A stretch of 40,099 nucleotides of DNA from Eubacteriaceae bacterium (lineage in GTDB: Bacteria > Bacillota > Clostridia > Eubacteriales > Garciellaceae), in contig DUPX01000084.1 of assembly GCA_012838085.1 (NCBI GenBank), forward strand, positions 1 through 40,099. The letters run 5' to 3'. A program made the translations under genes and the position numbers. A model generated the notes under the pieces. That model made no database searches and was not told where the DNA came from. It was given only the letters and a program-made list of their open reading frames with translations. This document shows positions 1 through 8,118 of the stretch, piece by piece (the stretch's first letter is position 1; every line of letters begins with the position of its first letter).

Positions 1-299
1 CAGTGGGGGCAGTTTTAACTGGAGCCATCTTTGGAGATCATTGTTCACCAATATCCGATACCACTATATTGTCCTCAATGGGTGCAGCATCTGACCACTT
101 AGACCATGTTAAAACTCAATTGCCTTATTCTATAGCTGTTGCTGTATTATCAGTTGTAGTAGGTTATATTCCAGTAGCAGCTGGATTATCAATTTGGATT
201 GTACTTCCTCTATCAATGGTAGTAACTGCCTTATTTGTATACTTGGTAGGTAAACCTGTATATAGTGGAGAAGTGGAAGTATCATCATCAGAAAAATAA
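1..299 (+). CDS. nhaC: Na+/H+ antiporter NhaC family, C-terminal part (5' end outside window)
   Basis: This is the last ~98 residues of a membrane antiporter that exchanges Na+ for H+ across the cytoplasmic membrane. The reading frame is open from the first bases of the window, so the true start lies upstream; the GTG at base 3 is internal. The stretch GAIFGDHCSPISDTTILSS followed by a small helix-rich tail is characteristic of the NhaC family C-terminal half. Two hydrophobic segments (about residues 41-62 and 64-84 of the fragment) are membrane helices, and the protein ends in a short acidic/serine tail. A strong terminator follows 10 bases after the stop, so the gene ends its transcript here. 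Family assignment is confident; the ion specificity is inferred from the family. Confidence 0.88.
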   Translation, partial: VGAVLTGAIFGDHCSPISDTTILSSMGAASDHLDHVKTQLPYSIAVAVLSVVVGYIPVAAGLSIWIVLPLSMVVTALFVYLVGKPVYSGEVEVSSSEK

Positions 300-309
300 A
301 AACAATTAT

Positions 310-348
310 AAATATGCACTGGGAAATATTCTCGGTGCATATTTTTTT
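310..348 (+). terminator. Rho-independent terminator after nhaC
   Basis: The arms AAATATGCAC and GTGCATATTT pair around a short loop and run into a T tract. It directly follows the antiporter stop codon. Confidence 0.85.
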
Positions 349-455
349 AAAAAGAATAACTAATTGTATAATTAAAGAAGGAACTTTTAGTTAAATATAG
401 AATTATTATTGTAATAAGACTTTTGCTTTATAATATTTAGAAAGAGGTGGTTACC

Positions 456-875
456 ATGATAAGTTTTGTCTTCGGTAAAAAGGGAAGTGGAAAGACTAGA
501 AAATTGCTTGAATTATCAAATAAGTCAATTGTGACTACAAAGGGTGAAATTGTCTTTATTGACTTGAAGGAAAAATCCATTTTTGAATTAAGTAGAGATA
601 TAAGATTTATAAACATCAAAGAATTTTCCGTTAATAACCTAGATAAATTTTTTGGTTTTTTACAAGGGTTAATTGGGGGAAATTATGATATAGATGAAAT
701 TTATGTTGATAATTTATTAAATATAGTAAATTTAAATTTAGAAGACCTGGAGCTCTTTTCAAAAAGTCTTAAAAAGATTGGAGAAAAGTTTCAGGTTAAT
801 TTTATCTTCAGCATAAACTATGATGGGGAGGAGTTGCCTTCCTTTGTGAATGATTATTATATAATTTTTGTATAG
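456..875 (+). CDS. Small P-loop ATPase-like protein (truncated AAA/RecA-like 'twitch' type)
   Basis: The protein is 139 residues. A perfect Walker A motif, GKKGSGKT, sits at residues 7-14. A plausible Walker B-like strand (IDEIYVDN) lies near the middle, and a final hydrophobic strand closes the domain. No other domain is present, so it is a minimal nucleotide-binding fold. I chose the ATG at 456 rather than the GTG at 447, because the GTG lies inside the ribosome site AAAGAGGTGG. I do not recognise a specific function. Similar short P-loop proteins of unknown role occur in anaerobic Firmicutes, which is recollection rather than a search. It is flanked by terminators on both sides and so is probably monocistronic. 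It is not obviously linked to the radical SAM gene downstream. Confidence 0.75.
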   Translation: MISFVFGKKGSGKTRKLLELSNKSIVTTKGEIVFIDLKEKSIFELSRDIRFINIKEFSVNNLDKFFGFLQGLIGGNYDIDEIYVDNLLNIVNLNLEDLELFSKSLKKIGEKFQVNFIFSINYDGEELPSFVNDYYIIFV

Positions 876-893
876 TGTAATAGTGACAATTAC

Positions 894-934
894 AAACCAA
901 TAGGTGTTATTTTTAAAATACCTATTGGTTTTTT
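894..934 (+). terminator. Rho-independent terminator after the P-loop gene
   Basis: The arms AAACCAATAGG and CCTATTGGTTT flank an AT-rich loop and are followed by a T tract, 20 bases past the stop codon. Confidence 0.85.
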
Positions 935-996
935 AATAAAATAATTTTCATATGATATAATAAAAAATATCTTATTTTTTATTTAGAAGGTGAACC

Positions 997-1953
997 ATGA
1001 ATAAAGACAAGCAATTATATAATATTTATTCTAAATATTTAAAAGAAAAATATGGAGAAAGAGTTTATAAGATTCCAATTAATATACCTGTTACCTGTCC
1101 AAATAGAAATGGGAAAATAGCAAAAGGAGGCTGTACTTTTTGTGGGGAAAAAGGTGCTGGCTTTGAAACTCTTCCTAATATTTTAAGCGTGCAGGAGCAA
1201 CTAAAAACTAATATTAAATATATAGGAGAAAAATATAATGCCAAGAAGTTTATTTCCTATTTTCAAAACTTTACCAATACCTATTTGCCATTAGATTTAT
1301 TTAAAGAGTATATGAAAGAAGCTTGCCAGGATGGTGTGGTGGAGCTGTCTATTTCCACTCGGCCAGATTGTATAAGAGAAGAATATTTATCATTTCTAAA
1401 GACATTGTCTAAAGAAAAGGGGATTAATATTACTATTGAATTAGGCTTGCAAACGGTAAATTATCATAGTTTAAGCAAAATAAATAGAGGCCATTCATTA
1501 GGGGAGTTTATTGATGGGGTACTAAGAATAAAAAAATATGAGTTTTTAGTATGTTGCCACTTAATATTAAATCTACCCTGGGATGAACAAATAGATGTTA
1601 TAGAAAATGCTAAGGTGCTATCTGCCCTAGGAATTGATTTTGTAAAACTTCATTCATTATATATAGAAAAGGATACTATAATGGGACAACAATATGAAAA
1701 AGGAGAGATACAACTTATTACAAAGGATGAATATATAGATAGGGTTATTTTGTTTCTTGAATATTTATCGCCAAATATTATTATACAAAGATTAATAGGC
1801 CGAGCTCCAGAGGAAGATACTATTTTTATGAATTGGGATACAAGCTGGTGGAAAATTAGAGATGAAATATTAAATAAAATGAGTAATGATTCATCCTATC
1901 AGGGGAAAAGATTTAACTATCTTTATGGGGCTATTATGGAGGATTTTATTTAA
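997..1953 (+). CDS. Radical SAM protein, TIGR01212/YhcC family
   Basis: The protein is 318 residues, with the cluster-binding cysteines C34, C46 and C49 in the segment PVTCPNRNG...GGCTFCG. This is the unusual wide spacing (CX11CX2C) seen in the YhcC/YtqA branch, which resembles Elp3-type enzymes more than the usual CX3CX2C. The rest fits a radical SAM TIM-barrel: a STRPDCI motif near residue 125 and ELGLQT near residue 150. It should bind a [4Fe-4S] cluster and S-adenosylmethionine in the cytoplasm and generate a 5'-deoxyadenosyl radical. The substrate is not established for this family to my knowledge; an RNA-modification role is only a guess. A good ribosome site (AGAAGGTG) precedes the ATG, and a hairpin terminator follows the stop. 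Confidence 0.87.
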   Translation: MNKDKQLYNIYSKYLKEKYGERVYKIPINIPVTCPNRNGKIAKGGCTFCGEKGAGFETLPNILSVQEQLKTNIKYIGEKYNAKKFISYFQNFTNTYLPLDLFKEYMKEACQDGVVELSISTRPDCIREEYLSFLKTLSKEKGINITIELGLQTVNYHSLSKINRGHSLGEFIDGVLRIKKYEFLVCCHLILNLPWDEQIDVIENAKVLSALGIDFVKLHSLYIEKDTIMGQQYEKGEIQLITKDEYIDRVILFLEYLSPNIIIQRLIGRAPEEDTIFMNWDTSWWKIRDEILNKMSNDSSYQGKRFNYLYGAIMEDFI

Positions 1954-1962
1954 TAGTAATAA

Positions 1963-1992
1963 AAAACCAACTTCTAAGGAGAAGTTGGTTTT
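1963..1992. terminator. Bidirectional terminator between the radical SAM gene and fba
   Basis: The hairpin AAACCAACTTCT / AGAAGTTGGTTT lies between two convergent genes. On the minus strand it is followed by TTTTTTA, the better tract, so it serves fba at least as well as the upstream gene. Confidence 0.85.
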
Positions 1993-1998
1993 GGTTTG

Positions 1999-2928
1999 TT
2001 AAATTTTATTACTGGATCCTAATACATTCTTTATCTTGTGCTGAACCATATCCTGTATTGCCTGCCTTCCTGGGCCTAAATACTTTCTTGGATCAAAGGC
2101 TTCTGGATTTTCAACAAAGGTTTTTCGTATGGAAGCTGTCATTGCAAGTCGAAGGTCTGTATCAATATTAATTTTACATACGCCAAGTTTTGTGGCTTGA
2201 CTAAGCATGGCTTCAGGAACTCCTTGTGCACCTGGCACCTGGCCACCATACTTATTTGTTAATTCTACAAATTCTTGGGGAACGCTGGAAGCTCCATGTA
2301 ATACTAATGGGAAGTTAGGCAATAATTTAGATATCTTTTCCAATCTCTCAAAGTCTAGTTGGGGTTCTCCTTTGAATTTAAAGGCTCCATGACTGGTACC
2401 TATAGCTATTGCTAGGGAGTCTACACCAGTTCTTTCCACAAATTCTACAGCCTCATCCGGATCTGTGAATATTGCATCTTTTTCGTCTACATTAATGGCA
2501 TCTTCAATACCTGCTAATCGACCTAATTCTGCCTCCACAACTACTCCTTTAGAATGGGCATATTCTACAACTTTTTTTGTTAGGGCAATATTTTCTTCAA
2601 AAGGTAAACTTGATCCGTCAATCATTACAGAGGTAAAACCATCGTCCACACAGGCCTTACATATATCGAAATCTTCACCGTGATCCAGATGCAATACAAT
2701 GGGAAGGTCTGTTTCTTCTATAGCTGCTTCAACTAATTTTTTTAAGTATATTGGGTTTGCATATTTTCTAGCCCCAGCAGATACTTGTAAAATTAATGGT
2801 GATTTTTCAATTTGGGCAGCCCCTACAATACCCTGAATTATCTCCATATTATTAACATTAAAAGCACCTATAGCATATTTTCCTTTATAGGCCTTTTCAA
2901 ACATTTCCTTTGATGTTACTAGTGGCAT
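1999..2928 (-). CDS. fba: Class II fructose-1,6-bisphosphate aldolase
   Basis: The enzyme cleaves fructose-1,6-bisphosphate to glyceraldehyde-3-phosphate and dihydroxyacetone phosphate using a metal ion (glycolysis, cytoplasm). The 309-residue length and motifs fit the class II family: LHLDHGEDFD with catalytic D82 and metal ligand H83, the metal-ligand histidines in GTSHGAFK (H180) and LVLHGASSVP (H211), and the substrate-binding INIDTDLR near residue 254. A GGAGGAG ribosome site lies 6-7 bases before the ATG. The gene stands alone on the minus strand, convergent with the radical SAM gene and about 19 kb from the rest of glycolysis, so it must be controlled separately. A perfect palindrome overlapping its likely promoter is listed separately. 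Confidence 0.96.
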   Translation of the reverse strand: MPLVTSKEMFEKAYKGKYAIGAFNVNNMEIIQGIVGAAQIEKSPLILQVSAGARKYANPIYLKKLVEAAIEETDLPIVLHLDHGEDFDICKACVDDGFTSVMIDGSSLPFEENIALTKKVVEYAHSKGVVVEAELGRLAGIEDAINVDEKDAIFTDPDEAVEFVERTGVDSLAIAIGTSHGAFKFKGEPQLDFERLEKISKLLPNFPLVLHGASSVPQEFVELTNKYGGQVPGAQGVPEAMLSQATKLGVCKINIDTDLRLAMTASIRKTFVENPEAFDPRKYLGPGRQAIQDMVQHKIKNVLGSSNKI

Positions 2929-2952
2929 ATGTACTCCTCCATTCTTTTTATA

Positions 2953-2980
2953 ATTTACTTATAGTATACTATAAGTAAAT
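2953..2980. promoter_or_regulatory. Perfect 28-bp palindrome upstream of fba, candidate operator
   Basis: ATTTACTTATAGTATACTATAAGTAAAT is identical to its reverse complement over all 28 bases. It ends 25 bp before the fba start codon and covers the likely -10 box and transcription start. No T tract follows it in either direction and it lies upstream of the gene, so it is not a terminator. A dimeric repressor site is the simplest reading. The regulator is unknown; the site does not resemble the CggR-type site near 21.1 kb. Confidence 0.6.
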
Positions 2981-2990
2981 GGGAAAACAA
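2963..2990 (-). promoter_or_regulatory. Candidate sigma-A promoter of fba
   Basis: On the minus strand there is TTGTTT (2985-2990), a 16-base spacer and TATACT (2963-2968). The -10 box sits inside the palindrome. This is judged by eye. Confidence 0.5.
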
Positions 2991-3060
2991 GGTATAATAA
3001 TTGTCCCACTCTTTTTATACCCAAAAATATTAAAATAATTCCACCTATTAAGGTGGATAA

Positions 3061-3360
3061 TTATTCTATAGAAGTATAGCCACTATAACAATGTATATGA
3101 CCATCATTAAAGGATACCATTCCCCGATAACTATGGTAATGTCCTTTAGAGCAATGTATTGGTGGACCAGTAAAGTGTATTATATAGTGGATATGTTCAT
3201 CATCTTTGCTAGTTTTAGAATCTATAAGATGAATGTGGTGATTTTTAGTTGTAATCATTTTTACTGTTTTATCATGATAGGTGTGATAATGCTCATTATT
3301 AAAGGTAGTTTTTCCTTGTATATAGTGATTATGGCAATAGATAGGATTCTTCTTACCCAT
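3061..3360 (-). CDS. Histidine-rich YmaF-like protein
   Basis: The protein is 99 residues and contains 16 histidines and 3 cysteines, arranged in repeated short units such as HNHY, HYHTYH, NHHIH, HIHYIIH, HYHSY and GHIHCYSG. The repeats with a SFNDGHIHCYSG-type end resemble the YmaF family, whose function is unknown. The spacing of His pairs suggests metal binding; that is inference. There is no signal peptide or membrane segment. A run of G (GGGGGGG) provides the ribosome site 5 bases before the ATG. The plus-strand ORF over the same bases is a shadow: it has no ribosome site and its hydrophobic, Ile/Met/Tyr-rich translation is what the antisense of a His-rich gene produces. Confidence 0.78.
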   Translation of the reverse strand: MGKKNPIYCHNHYIQGKTTFNNEHYHTYHDKTVKMITTKNHHIHLIDSKTSKDDEHIHYIIHFTGPPIHCSKGHYHSYRGMVSFNDGHIHCYSGYTSIE

Positions 3361-3502
3361 AATATCCCCCCCTTTTTTAGTACTTTATTTCAATATATTC
3401 AAAAGCATATATTTTGTGAATCCTTTACTAGTTTAAAAAGAATAAGAAAGATTATTTAAAAAATAATAGGGAATTATAAAGGGAAAAGAAAGGGGCTGAA
3501 AA

Positions 3503-4219
3503 ATGAAAACCAATTTACTACTGATATCCATAGTCCCTAGTATAATTTTAGCGCTGTGGATATATCTACATGATAGGCATGATAAAGAACCTATTGGCTT
3601 AGTCTTTAAGACATTTATCTATGGAGCAATAGCAGTAATCCCTGCCTTATACATAGAAAAGCTTCTACTATCCCTTAATAATTTTATAGGAATATTTGAA
3701 AATATTTTTATTGCATTTATTGTAGCAGGTTGGACAGAGGAATTTTTTAAGAGATTAGTGGTATTAAGAACTGTATATCATCATAGGAAATATAATGAAA
3801 GACTAGATGGCATCGCCTATTCAGCTTATGTTGCCCTTGGTTTTGCAACTATAGAAAATATAATGTATGTGCTAAATAACTACTCTATTAATCCGTTTGT
3901 AGGGATATATAGAGGCATTTTTTCTGTACCGGCGCATCTTTTATTTGCAATCACCATGGGTTATTATTTATCATTAGCTAAATATTCTGACGATGAAGGA
4001 AATAGAAAAATATATTTAAGAAAGTCCCTTTGGATACCAGTATTATTTCATGGGATATTCAATTTTATTTTATTATCTAAGATTTCCATATTAATGTTTT
4101 TATTTATCCCCTTTGTAATATATTTATGGGTGATTAATATAAAAAAGCTCAAGGATTATACAAGAGAATCTAAAGGGGCTATTCAAATTGATAATCATGA
4201 AAAAAAGGGGAAGAGATAG
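3503..4219 (+). CDS. PrsW family intramembrane metalloprotease
   Basis: This is a polytopic membrane protein of 238 residues with about 7-8 hydrophobic segments. The conserved PrsW signatures are present: the EExxK-like GWTEEFFKR (E79, E80, K83), the His-containing SVPAHLLFAITMG (H145) and the PVLFHGIFNF segment (H183). These presumably supply zinc ligands in the membrane, like CAAX-type proteases. In Bacillus, PrsW makes the first cut in the anti-sigma factor RsiW; the target here is unknown. The ECF sigma/anti-sigma pair near 34.5 kb is not linked to it. The ribosome site is AAGGGGCTG before the ATG. The C-terminus is a short basic cytoplasmic tail. Confidence 0.87.
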   Translation: MKTNLLLISIVPSIILALWIYLHDRHDKEPIGLVFKTFIYGAIAVIPALYIEKLLLSLNNFIGIFENIFIAFIVAGWTEEFFKRLVVLRTVYHHRKYNERLDGIAYSAYVALGFATIENIMYVLNNYSINPFVGIYRGIFSVPAHLLFAITMGYYLSLAKYSDDEGNRKIYLRKSLWIPVLFHGIFNFILLSKISILMFLFIPFVIYLWVINIKKLKDYTRESKGAIQIDNHEKKGKR

Positions 4220-4273
4220 TCTAATTTGATATACCAACTATTTATCAGAGTATAATCAATGCTAAAATATGAT

Positions 4274-4311
4274 ACAATAAAAGGGAGAATTTAGCACAAT
4301 AAAAGGGAGAA
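4274..4311 (+). repeat. Tandem duplication of the ribosome-site region
   Basis: The 16 bases ACAATAAAAGGGAGAA occur twice (4274-4289 and 4296-4311), separated by TTTAGC. The second copy is the ribosome site of the pseudouridine synthase gene, so the Shine-Dalgarno element is duplicated 22 bp apart. Confidence 0.8.
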
Positions 4312-4314
4312 ATT

Positions 4315-5292
4315 ATGAAAGAAATAACTATTACAGCAAATGAGGCTGATCAAAGGATCGATAGATTTTTAAAAAAATACCTTTCAAAAGCATCAAAAGG
4401 GTTTTTATATAAACTATTGAGAAAAAAGAAAATTAAATTAAATAACAAAAGAGTCTTGCCTAATTATATGTTAAAAAGTGGTGATACCATCCAATTTTTT
4501 CTAAATGATGACACCATTAATGAATTTCGAGAAATTAAAGAAATTGTTAAATTTGAAAAGCCCTTGGATATAGTTTATGAAGACAAAAATATTCTTATTA
4601 TTAATAAGCCTAAGGGGTTGCTAGTTCATAGTCAATCAAAAAAGGATAAAAATACCCTTATAGATCAGGTGTATTATTACTTAAATACAAAGGGTGAATA
4701 CATTCCTGAGAATGAAAATACATTTTCCCCTGCTTGTTGTAATAGAATAGATAGAAATACAAGTGGAATTATTATTGTAGCAAAAAATTATTCTAGTTTA
4801 AAGGCAATAAATCAAATGCAAAAAAATAATAAGATAGTAAAGAAGTATCTAGCTTTGGTAGTGGGCAAGTTGGTAGGAGAAAATGAGTTAAAAGGCTTTC
4901 TTATAAAAGATAATTCAACAAATAAGGTAGAGGTTTTTCCCCAAGCTAAGAAAGATTCTAAATTCATTCATACAATGTATACACTAATTAAAACCAATGG
5001 TGATTATAGTCTATTGGATATCAATCTTATAACTGGACGTTCCCATCAAATAAGGGCTCATCTTGCCAGCGAAGGAAATCCTATTATAGGTGATTTTAAA
5101 TATGGCAATAAAAAGATTAATAATCTTTTCTTAAATAAATATGAATTAAAATCTCAATTCTTACATGGATATTTTATCAGGTTTGATAAATGCCCACCCT
5201 TATTAAAATATTTAGAAGGTAAAAGTATTAAGGCAGATTTACCAAACAATCTATTGGAGATTTTAAAATCGTTAGGTTTGGAGGTAGCATAG
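4315..5292 (+). CDS. RluA-family pseudouridine synthase (RluC/RluD-like)
   Basis: The enzyme isomerises specific uridines to pseudouridine in RNA, most likely 23S rRNA. An S4 RNA-binding domain occupies about residues 13-70. The catalytic domain carries CCNRIDRNTSG with the essential aspartate D146, followed by the GRSHQIRAHLASEGNPIIGD motif of the RluA class. At 325 residues it is typical of RluC/RluD. I leave the symbol blank because the position modified cannot be read from sequence. Its TAG stop overlaps the GTG start of recU by one base, so it opens a translationally coupled run of four genes. The ribosome site lies in a duplicated element just upstream. Confidence 0.92.
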   Translation: MKEITITANEADQRIDRFLKKYLSKASKGFLYKLLRKKKIKLNNKRVLPNYMLKSGDTIQFFLNDDTINEFREIKEIVKFEKPLDIVYEDKNILIINKPKGLLVHSQSKKDKNTLIDQVYYYLNTKGEYIPENENTFSPACCNRIDRNTSGIIIVAKNYSSLKAINQMQKNNKIVKKYLALVVGKLVGENELKGFLIKDNSTNKVEVFPQAKKDSKFIHTMYTLIKTNGDYSLLDINLITGRSHQIRAHLASEGNPIIGDFKYGNKKINNLFLNKYELKSQFLHGYFIRFDKCPPLLKYLEGKSIKADLPNNLLEILKSLGLEVA

Positions 5293-5846
5293 TGGCTTAT
5301 TGGAGTAGCAGAGGTTTAAGGGGAAGTACCCTAGAAGAAATTCTAAATATTACAAATGAAAATTATCTAAAAATGAATTTGGCAATAATCCAAAAAATCC
5401 CTACCTCTATAAAGCCGGTGGAATTCGATAAGACAAAAGGGATAATAAAGCTAGCTTATTTTGAACAAAAAAGTACGGTGGACTATATGGGCAATGTTCA
5501 GGGGATACCTATATGTTTTGATGCTAAAGAAACAACTCGAAAAAGCCTCCCTATATCTAATATCCACCCCCATCAGATTGAATTTATGGAGAATTTTACA
5601 AAACAGGAGGGAATAGCTTTTATAATTGCATATTTCCAAGTAATAGATGAATATTATTTTATTCCCTTTGAAGACTTAAAGATTTTTTGGGAAAGAGCGA
5701 AAAAGGGAGGTAGAAAATCAATTTCTTTTAAGGAATGTAATCCAGAATTTATAATACCAAATAATAAAGGGGTATTCATTCATTATTTAGAGACCTTGAA
5801 TAAATATTTGGTGCTTAAAAGAGATAGAAGGGAGCAATCAATTTGA
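5292..5846 (+). CDS. recU: Holliday junction resolvase RecU
   Basis: The protein is 184 residues with the Gram-positive RecU fold. It cuts four-way DNA junctions during recombination and chromosome segregation. Recognisable elements are the N-terminal SSRGLRGSTLEEILNITN segment, the metal-binding D64 in STVDYMG, FDAKET (D77, K79) and HQIEFM (Q95), in the family order. The GTG start overlaps the preceding stop by one base. Its own TGA overlaps the TTG start of rnhA as TTGA. RecU is usually encoded beside a penicillin-binding protein gene in Bacillus; here it sits instead between a pseudouridine synthase and RNase HI. All of the catalytic residues I can identify are present. Confidence 0.92.
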   Translation: MAYWSSRGLRGSTLEEILNITNENYLKMNLAIIQKIPTSIKPVEFDKTKGIIKLAYFEQKSTVDYMGNVQGIPICFDAKETTRKSLPISNIHPHQIEFMENFTKQEGIAFIIAYFQVIDEYYFIPFEDLKIFWERAKKGGRKSISFKECNPEFIIPNNKGVFIHYLETLNKYLVLKRDRREQSI

Positions 5847-6316
5847 AAGAAATAATTATATATACTGATGGAGGCTGTCGAGATAATGGGTCAGAAAATA
5901 ATGTGGGTGGAATTGGAATTGTACTAATTTATCCTAAAAGAGATTATATAAAAGAATACAAAGAGGGATTTAAAAACACTACTAATAATCAAATGGAATT
6001 ATTAGCTGTTATTAAAGGATTAAAAATGTTGAAAGAACCTTGTAAAGTTAATTTACATAGCGATTCTGCTTATGTTGTTAATGCCTTTCAAAAAGATTGG
6101 ATATCTAGCTGGCAACAGAAAGGTTGGACAAGGGGTAAAAGTGGGGAATTAAGAAATAAGGAGATGTGGAAGGAATTATACCAATTGACAAAGATTCATA
6201 AGGTAAAATTTATAAAAGTAAGGGGTCATAGCGATGATAAATATAACAATCGCTGCGATGAATTGGTGAACATGGCGATGGATGAAATGGAAGAATCACA
6301 AGATGTAATTATCTAA
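5843..6316 (+). CDS. rnhA: Ribonuclease HI
   Basis: The enzyme degrades the RNA strand of RNA-DNA hybrids. At 157 residues it carries the full catalytic set: D9 in YTDGGC, E52 in NNQMELLAV, D74 in HSDSAYVV and D139 in NNRCDELV, with the histidine-bearing VRGHSDD loop (H129). The basic handle segment (WQQKGWTRGKSGELRNKEMW) seen in E. coli-type RNase HI is present, whereas some Gram-positive homologues lack it. Translation starts at TTG within the TTGA overlap with recU, behind AAGGGAG. With recU it suggests a DNA recombination/replication cassette. The four genes from 4315 to 8003 are spaced so closely that a single transcript is likely. Confidence 0.94.
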   Translation: MKEIIIYTDGGCRDNGSENNVGGIGIVLIYPKRDYIKEYKEGFKNTTNNQMELLAVIKGLKMLKEPCKVNLHSDSAYVVNAFQKDWISSWQQKGWTRGKSGELRNKEMWKELYQLTKIHKVKFIKVRGHSDDKYNNRCDELVNMAMDEMEESQDVII

Positions 6317-6332
6317 TAAAGGAGGATTTTAC

Positions 6333-8003
6333 ATGAAAAATAAAGAAAAAATAATTATTACTTTTTCTGATGGTACAAAAGGTGAATATCCAAAAGGAAT
6401 AAGTTTATTAGAACTAAGTCGAGAAAGACAAAATTTATACAAAACTCAAATATTTGCAGCTAAAGTTGATATGGACTTAAAAGAACTCTTTCATACACTA
6501 GAAAAGGATGCTCAAGTAGACTTTATAGACTTGACTTCAGTAGATGGTATAAGAATTTATCAACGAAGTTTAATATTTGTTTTGATAAAGGCTACACGGG
6601 ATTTATTTCCTAATAGACAATTAAGTGTTGAACATTCTTTAGGAAAGGGGATATATTGTGAGATACACGGGGAAAAGGCCCTTACAAAATATGATGTGAA
6701 AAGAATAAAACATAGGATGGAGGAAATTATACAATCTGATCTACCTTTTATAAAGAAGAAAGTTAGCATAAAAGAAGCAATGGAAATTTTTAATGACAAT
6801 AAGGAATATGGCAAAATTAATTTATTAAGATATCGCAAGGAAGACCAAATCAATATGTATAGCCTGGAAGATTATCAAAACTATTTTTATGGTTTTATGG
6901 CTCCTAGCACAGGTTTATTAAAGGAATTTGATTTAAAATTCTATCTACCAGGGGTAGTATTATTATCTCCTACCATAGAAAGCCCTGAAAAAACTCCTAC
7001 CTTTGTAGAACAGGAAAAGTTATTTTCTATTTTTAGAAAATACTCCCATTGGGCGGAAATAATAGAGGTCAATGATGTAGCTGTTTTAAATGAAAGTGTT
7101 GAAACAGAGAAGATATCAGAATTAATTAGAGTGGCTGAAGCTAATCATGAAAAAGGAATCAGCAAAATAGCTGATGAAATATATGAAAACATTGAGAACA
7201 AAAGAATCATATTAATTGCTGGGCCCTCTTCCTCTGGTAAAACTACCTTTGCAAATAGATTATCTACCCATCTAAGAATTAATGGGTTAAAACCAATAGC
7301 TATTTCTTTAGATGATTATTTTATAGAAAGAGAATTTACCCCCTTAGATGAATATGGAGAATATGACTTCGAAAGCATTGATGCCATTGATGTAGATCTA
7401 TTTAATGATCAATTAATTAGCCTTATACAAGGGGAAGAGGTTCACCTTCCAAGATATAATTTTATCACTGGTAAAAGGGAATATGTTGGTCGTATAATTA
7501 AATTAAAAAAGAATGAGCCTATAATCATAGAAGGAATTCATGGATTAAATGATAAATTGACAAAAGAGATACCCCAGGAAAATAAATACAAAATCTATAT
7601 AAGCGCTCTAACCCAATTAAATGTAGACCAACATAATAGGATACCAACAACGGATACCAGATTAATAAGAAGAATGGTAAGGGACAACAGATACAGGAAT
7701 AATAATGCTTTAAAAACTCTTAAAACTTGGGCAGCTGTTAGAAGAGGGGAAGAAAAGAATATTTTCCCCTTCCAGGAGGATGCTGATATTATGTTTAATT
7801 CTGCATTATTTTATGAGTTGGGAGTATTGAAGAAATATGCTGAGCCATTATTAAGGGAGATAGCTGAAGATAGCCCTTATTATAGTGAGGCTAAAAGGCT
7901 GTTAAAGCTATTAAAGTATTTTGTAGATATCAATGATGAAAGCTCTATCTTACAAAACTCCATCCTACGGGAATTTATAGGAGGAAATATTTATCATCCA
8001 TAA
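6333..8003 (+). CDS. TGS-domain nucleoside kinase (uridine kinase-like)
   Basis: The protein is 556 residues. It has an N-terminal TGS/ubiquitin-like segment (about 1-65), a ThrRS-like second additional domain (SLGKGIYCEIHGEKALTKYD, about 95-160) and a C-terminal phosphoribulokinase/uridine kinase domain. The Walker A motif GPSSSGKTTFANRL is near residue 296, with SLDDYFIERE and a DFESIDAID stretch following. The family is annotated as nucleoside kinase, and phosphorylation of uridine or cytidine is the likely reaction. Fusion of a tRNA-synthetase-like N-terminus to a kinase is normal for this clostridial family and not an assembly error. A strong AAAGGAGG site precedes the ATG, 16 bases after the rnhA stop. 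Confidence 0.87.
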   Translation: MKNKEKIIITFSDGTKGEYPKGISLLELSRERQNLYKTQIFAAKVDMDLKELFHTLEKDAQVDFIDLTSVDGIRIYQRSLIFVLIKATRDLFPNRQLSVEHSLGKGIYCEIHGEKALTKYDVKRIKHRMEEIIQSDLPFIKKKVSIKEAMEIFNDNKEYGKINLLRYRKEDQINMYSLEDYQNYFYGFMAPSTGLLKEFDLKFYLPGVVLLSPTIESPEKTPTFVEQEKLFSIFRKYSHWAEIIEVNDVAVLNESVETEKISELIRVAEANHEKGISKIADEIYENIENKRIILIAGPSSSGKTTFANRLSTHLRINGLKPIAISLDDYFIEREFTPLDEYGEYDFESIDAIDVDLFNDQLISLIQGEEVHLPRYNFITGKREYVGRIIKLKKNEPIIIEGIHGLNDKLTKEIPQENKYKIYISALTQLNVDQHNRIPTTDTRLIRRMVRDNRYRNNNALKTLKTWAAVRRGEEKNIFPFQEDADIMFNSALFYELGVLKKYAEPLLREIAEDSPYYSEAKRLLKLLKYFVDINDESSILQNSILREFIGGNIYHP

Positions 8004-8118
8004 TTATTATTATCTGATTAAAATATGTTATAATTATTAGATAAATAAAAAGCAAATAAAAATAATTGGCAATATAAAGCTAAAAAAGAGAATCAAAATA
8101 TAAAAAGGGGGTCTTTAA

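Noticed and set aside
3091-3459. 122-aa plus-strand ORF
   Set aside because: Antisense of the His-rich gene; no ribosome site and a biased Ile/Met/Tyr composition.
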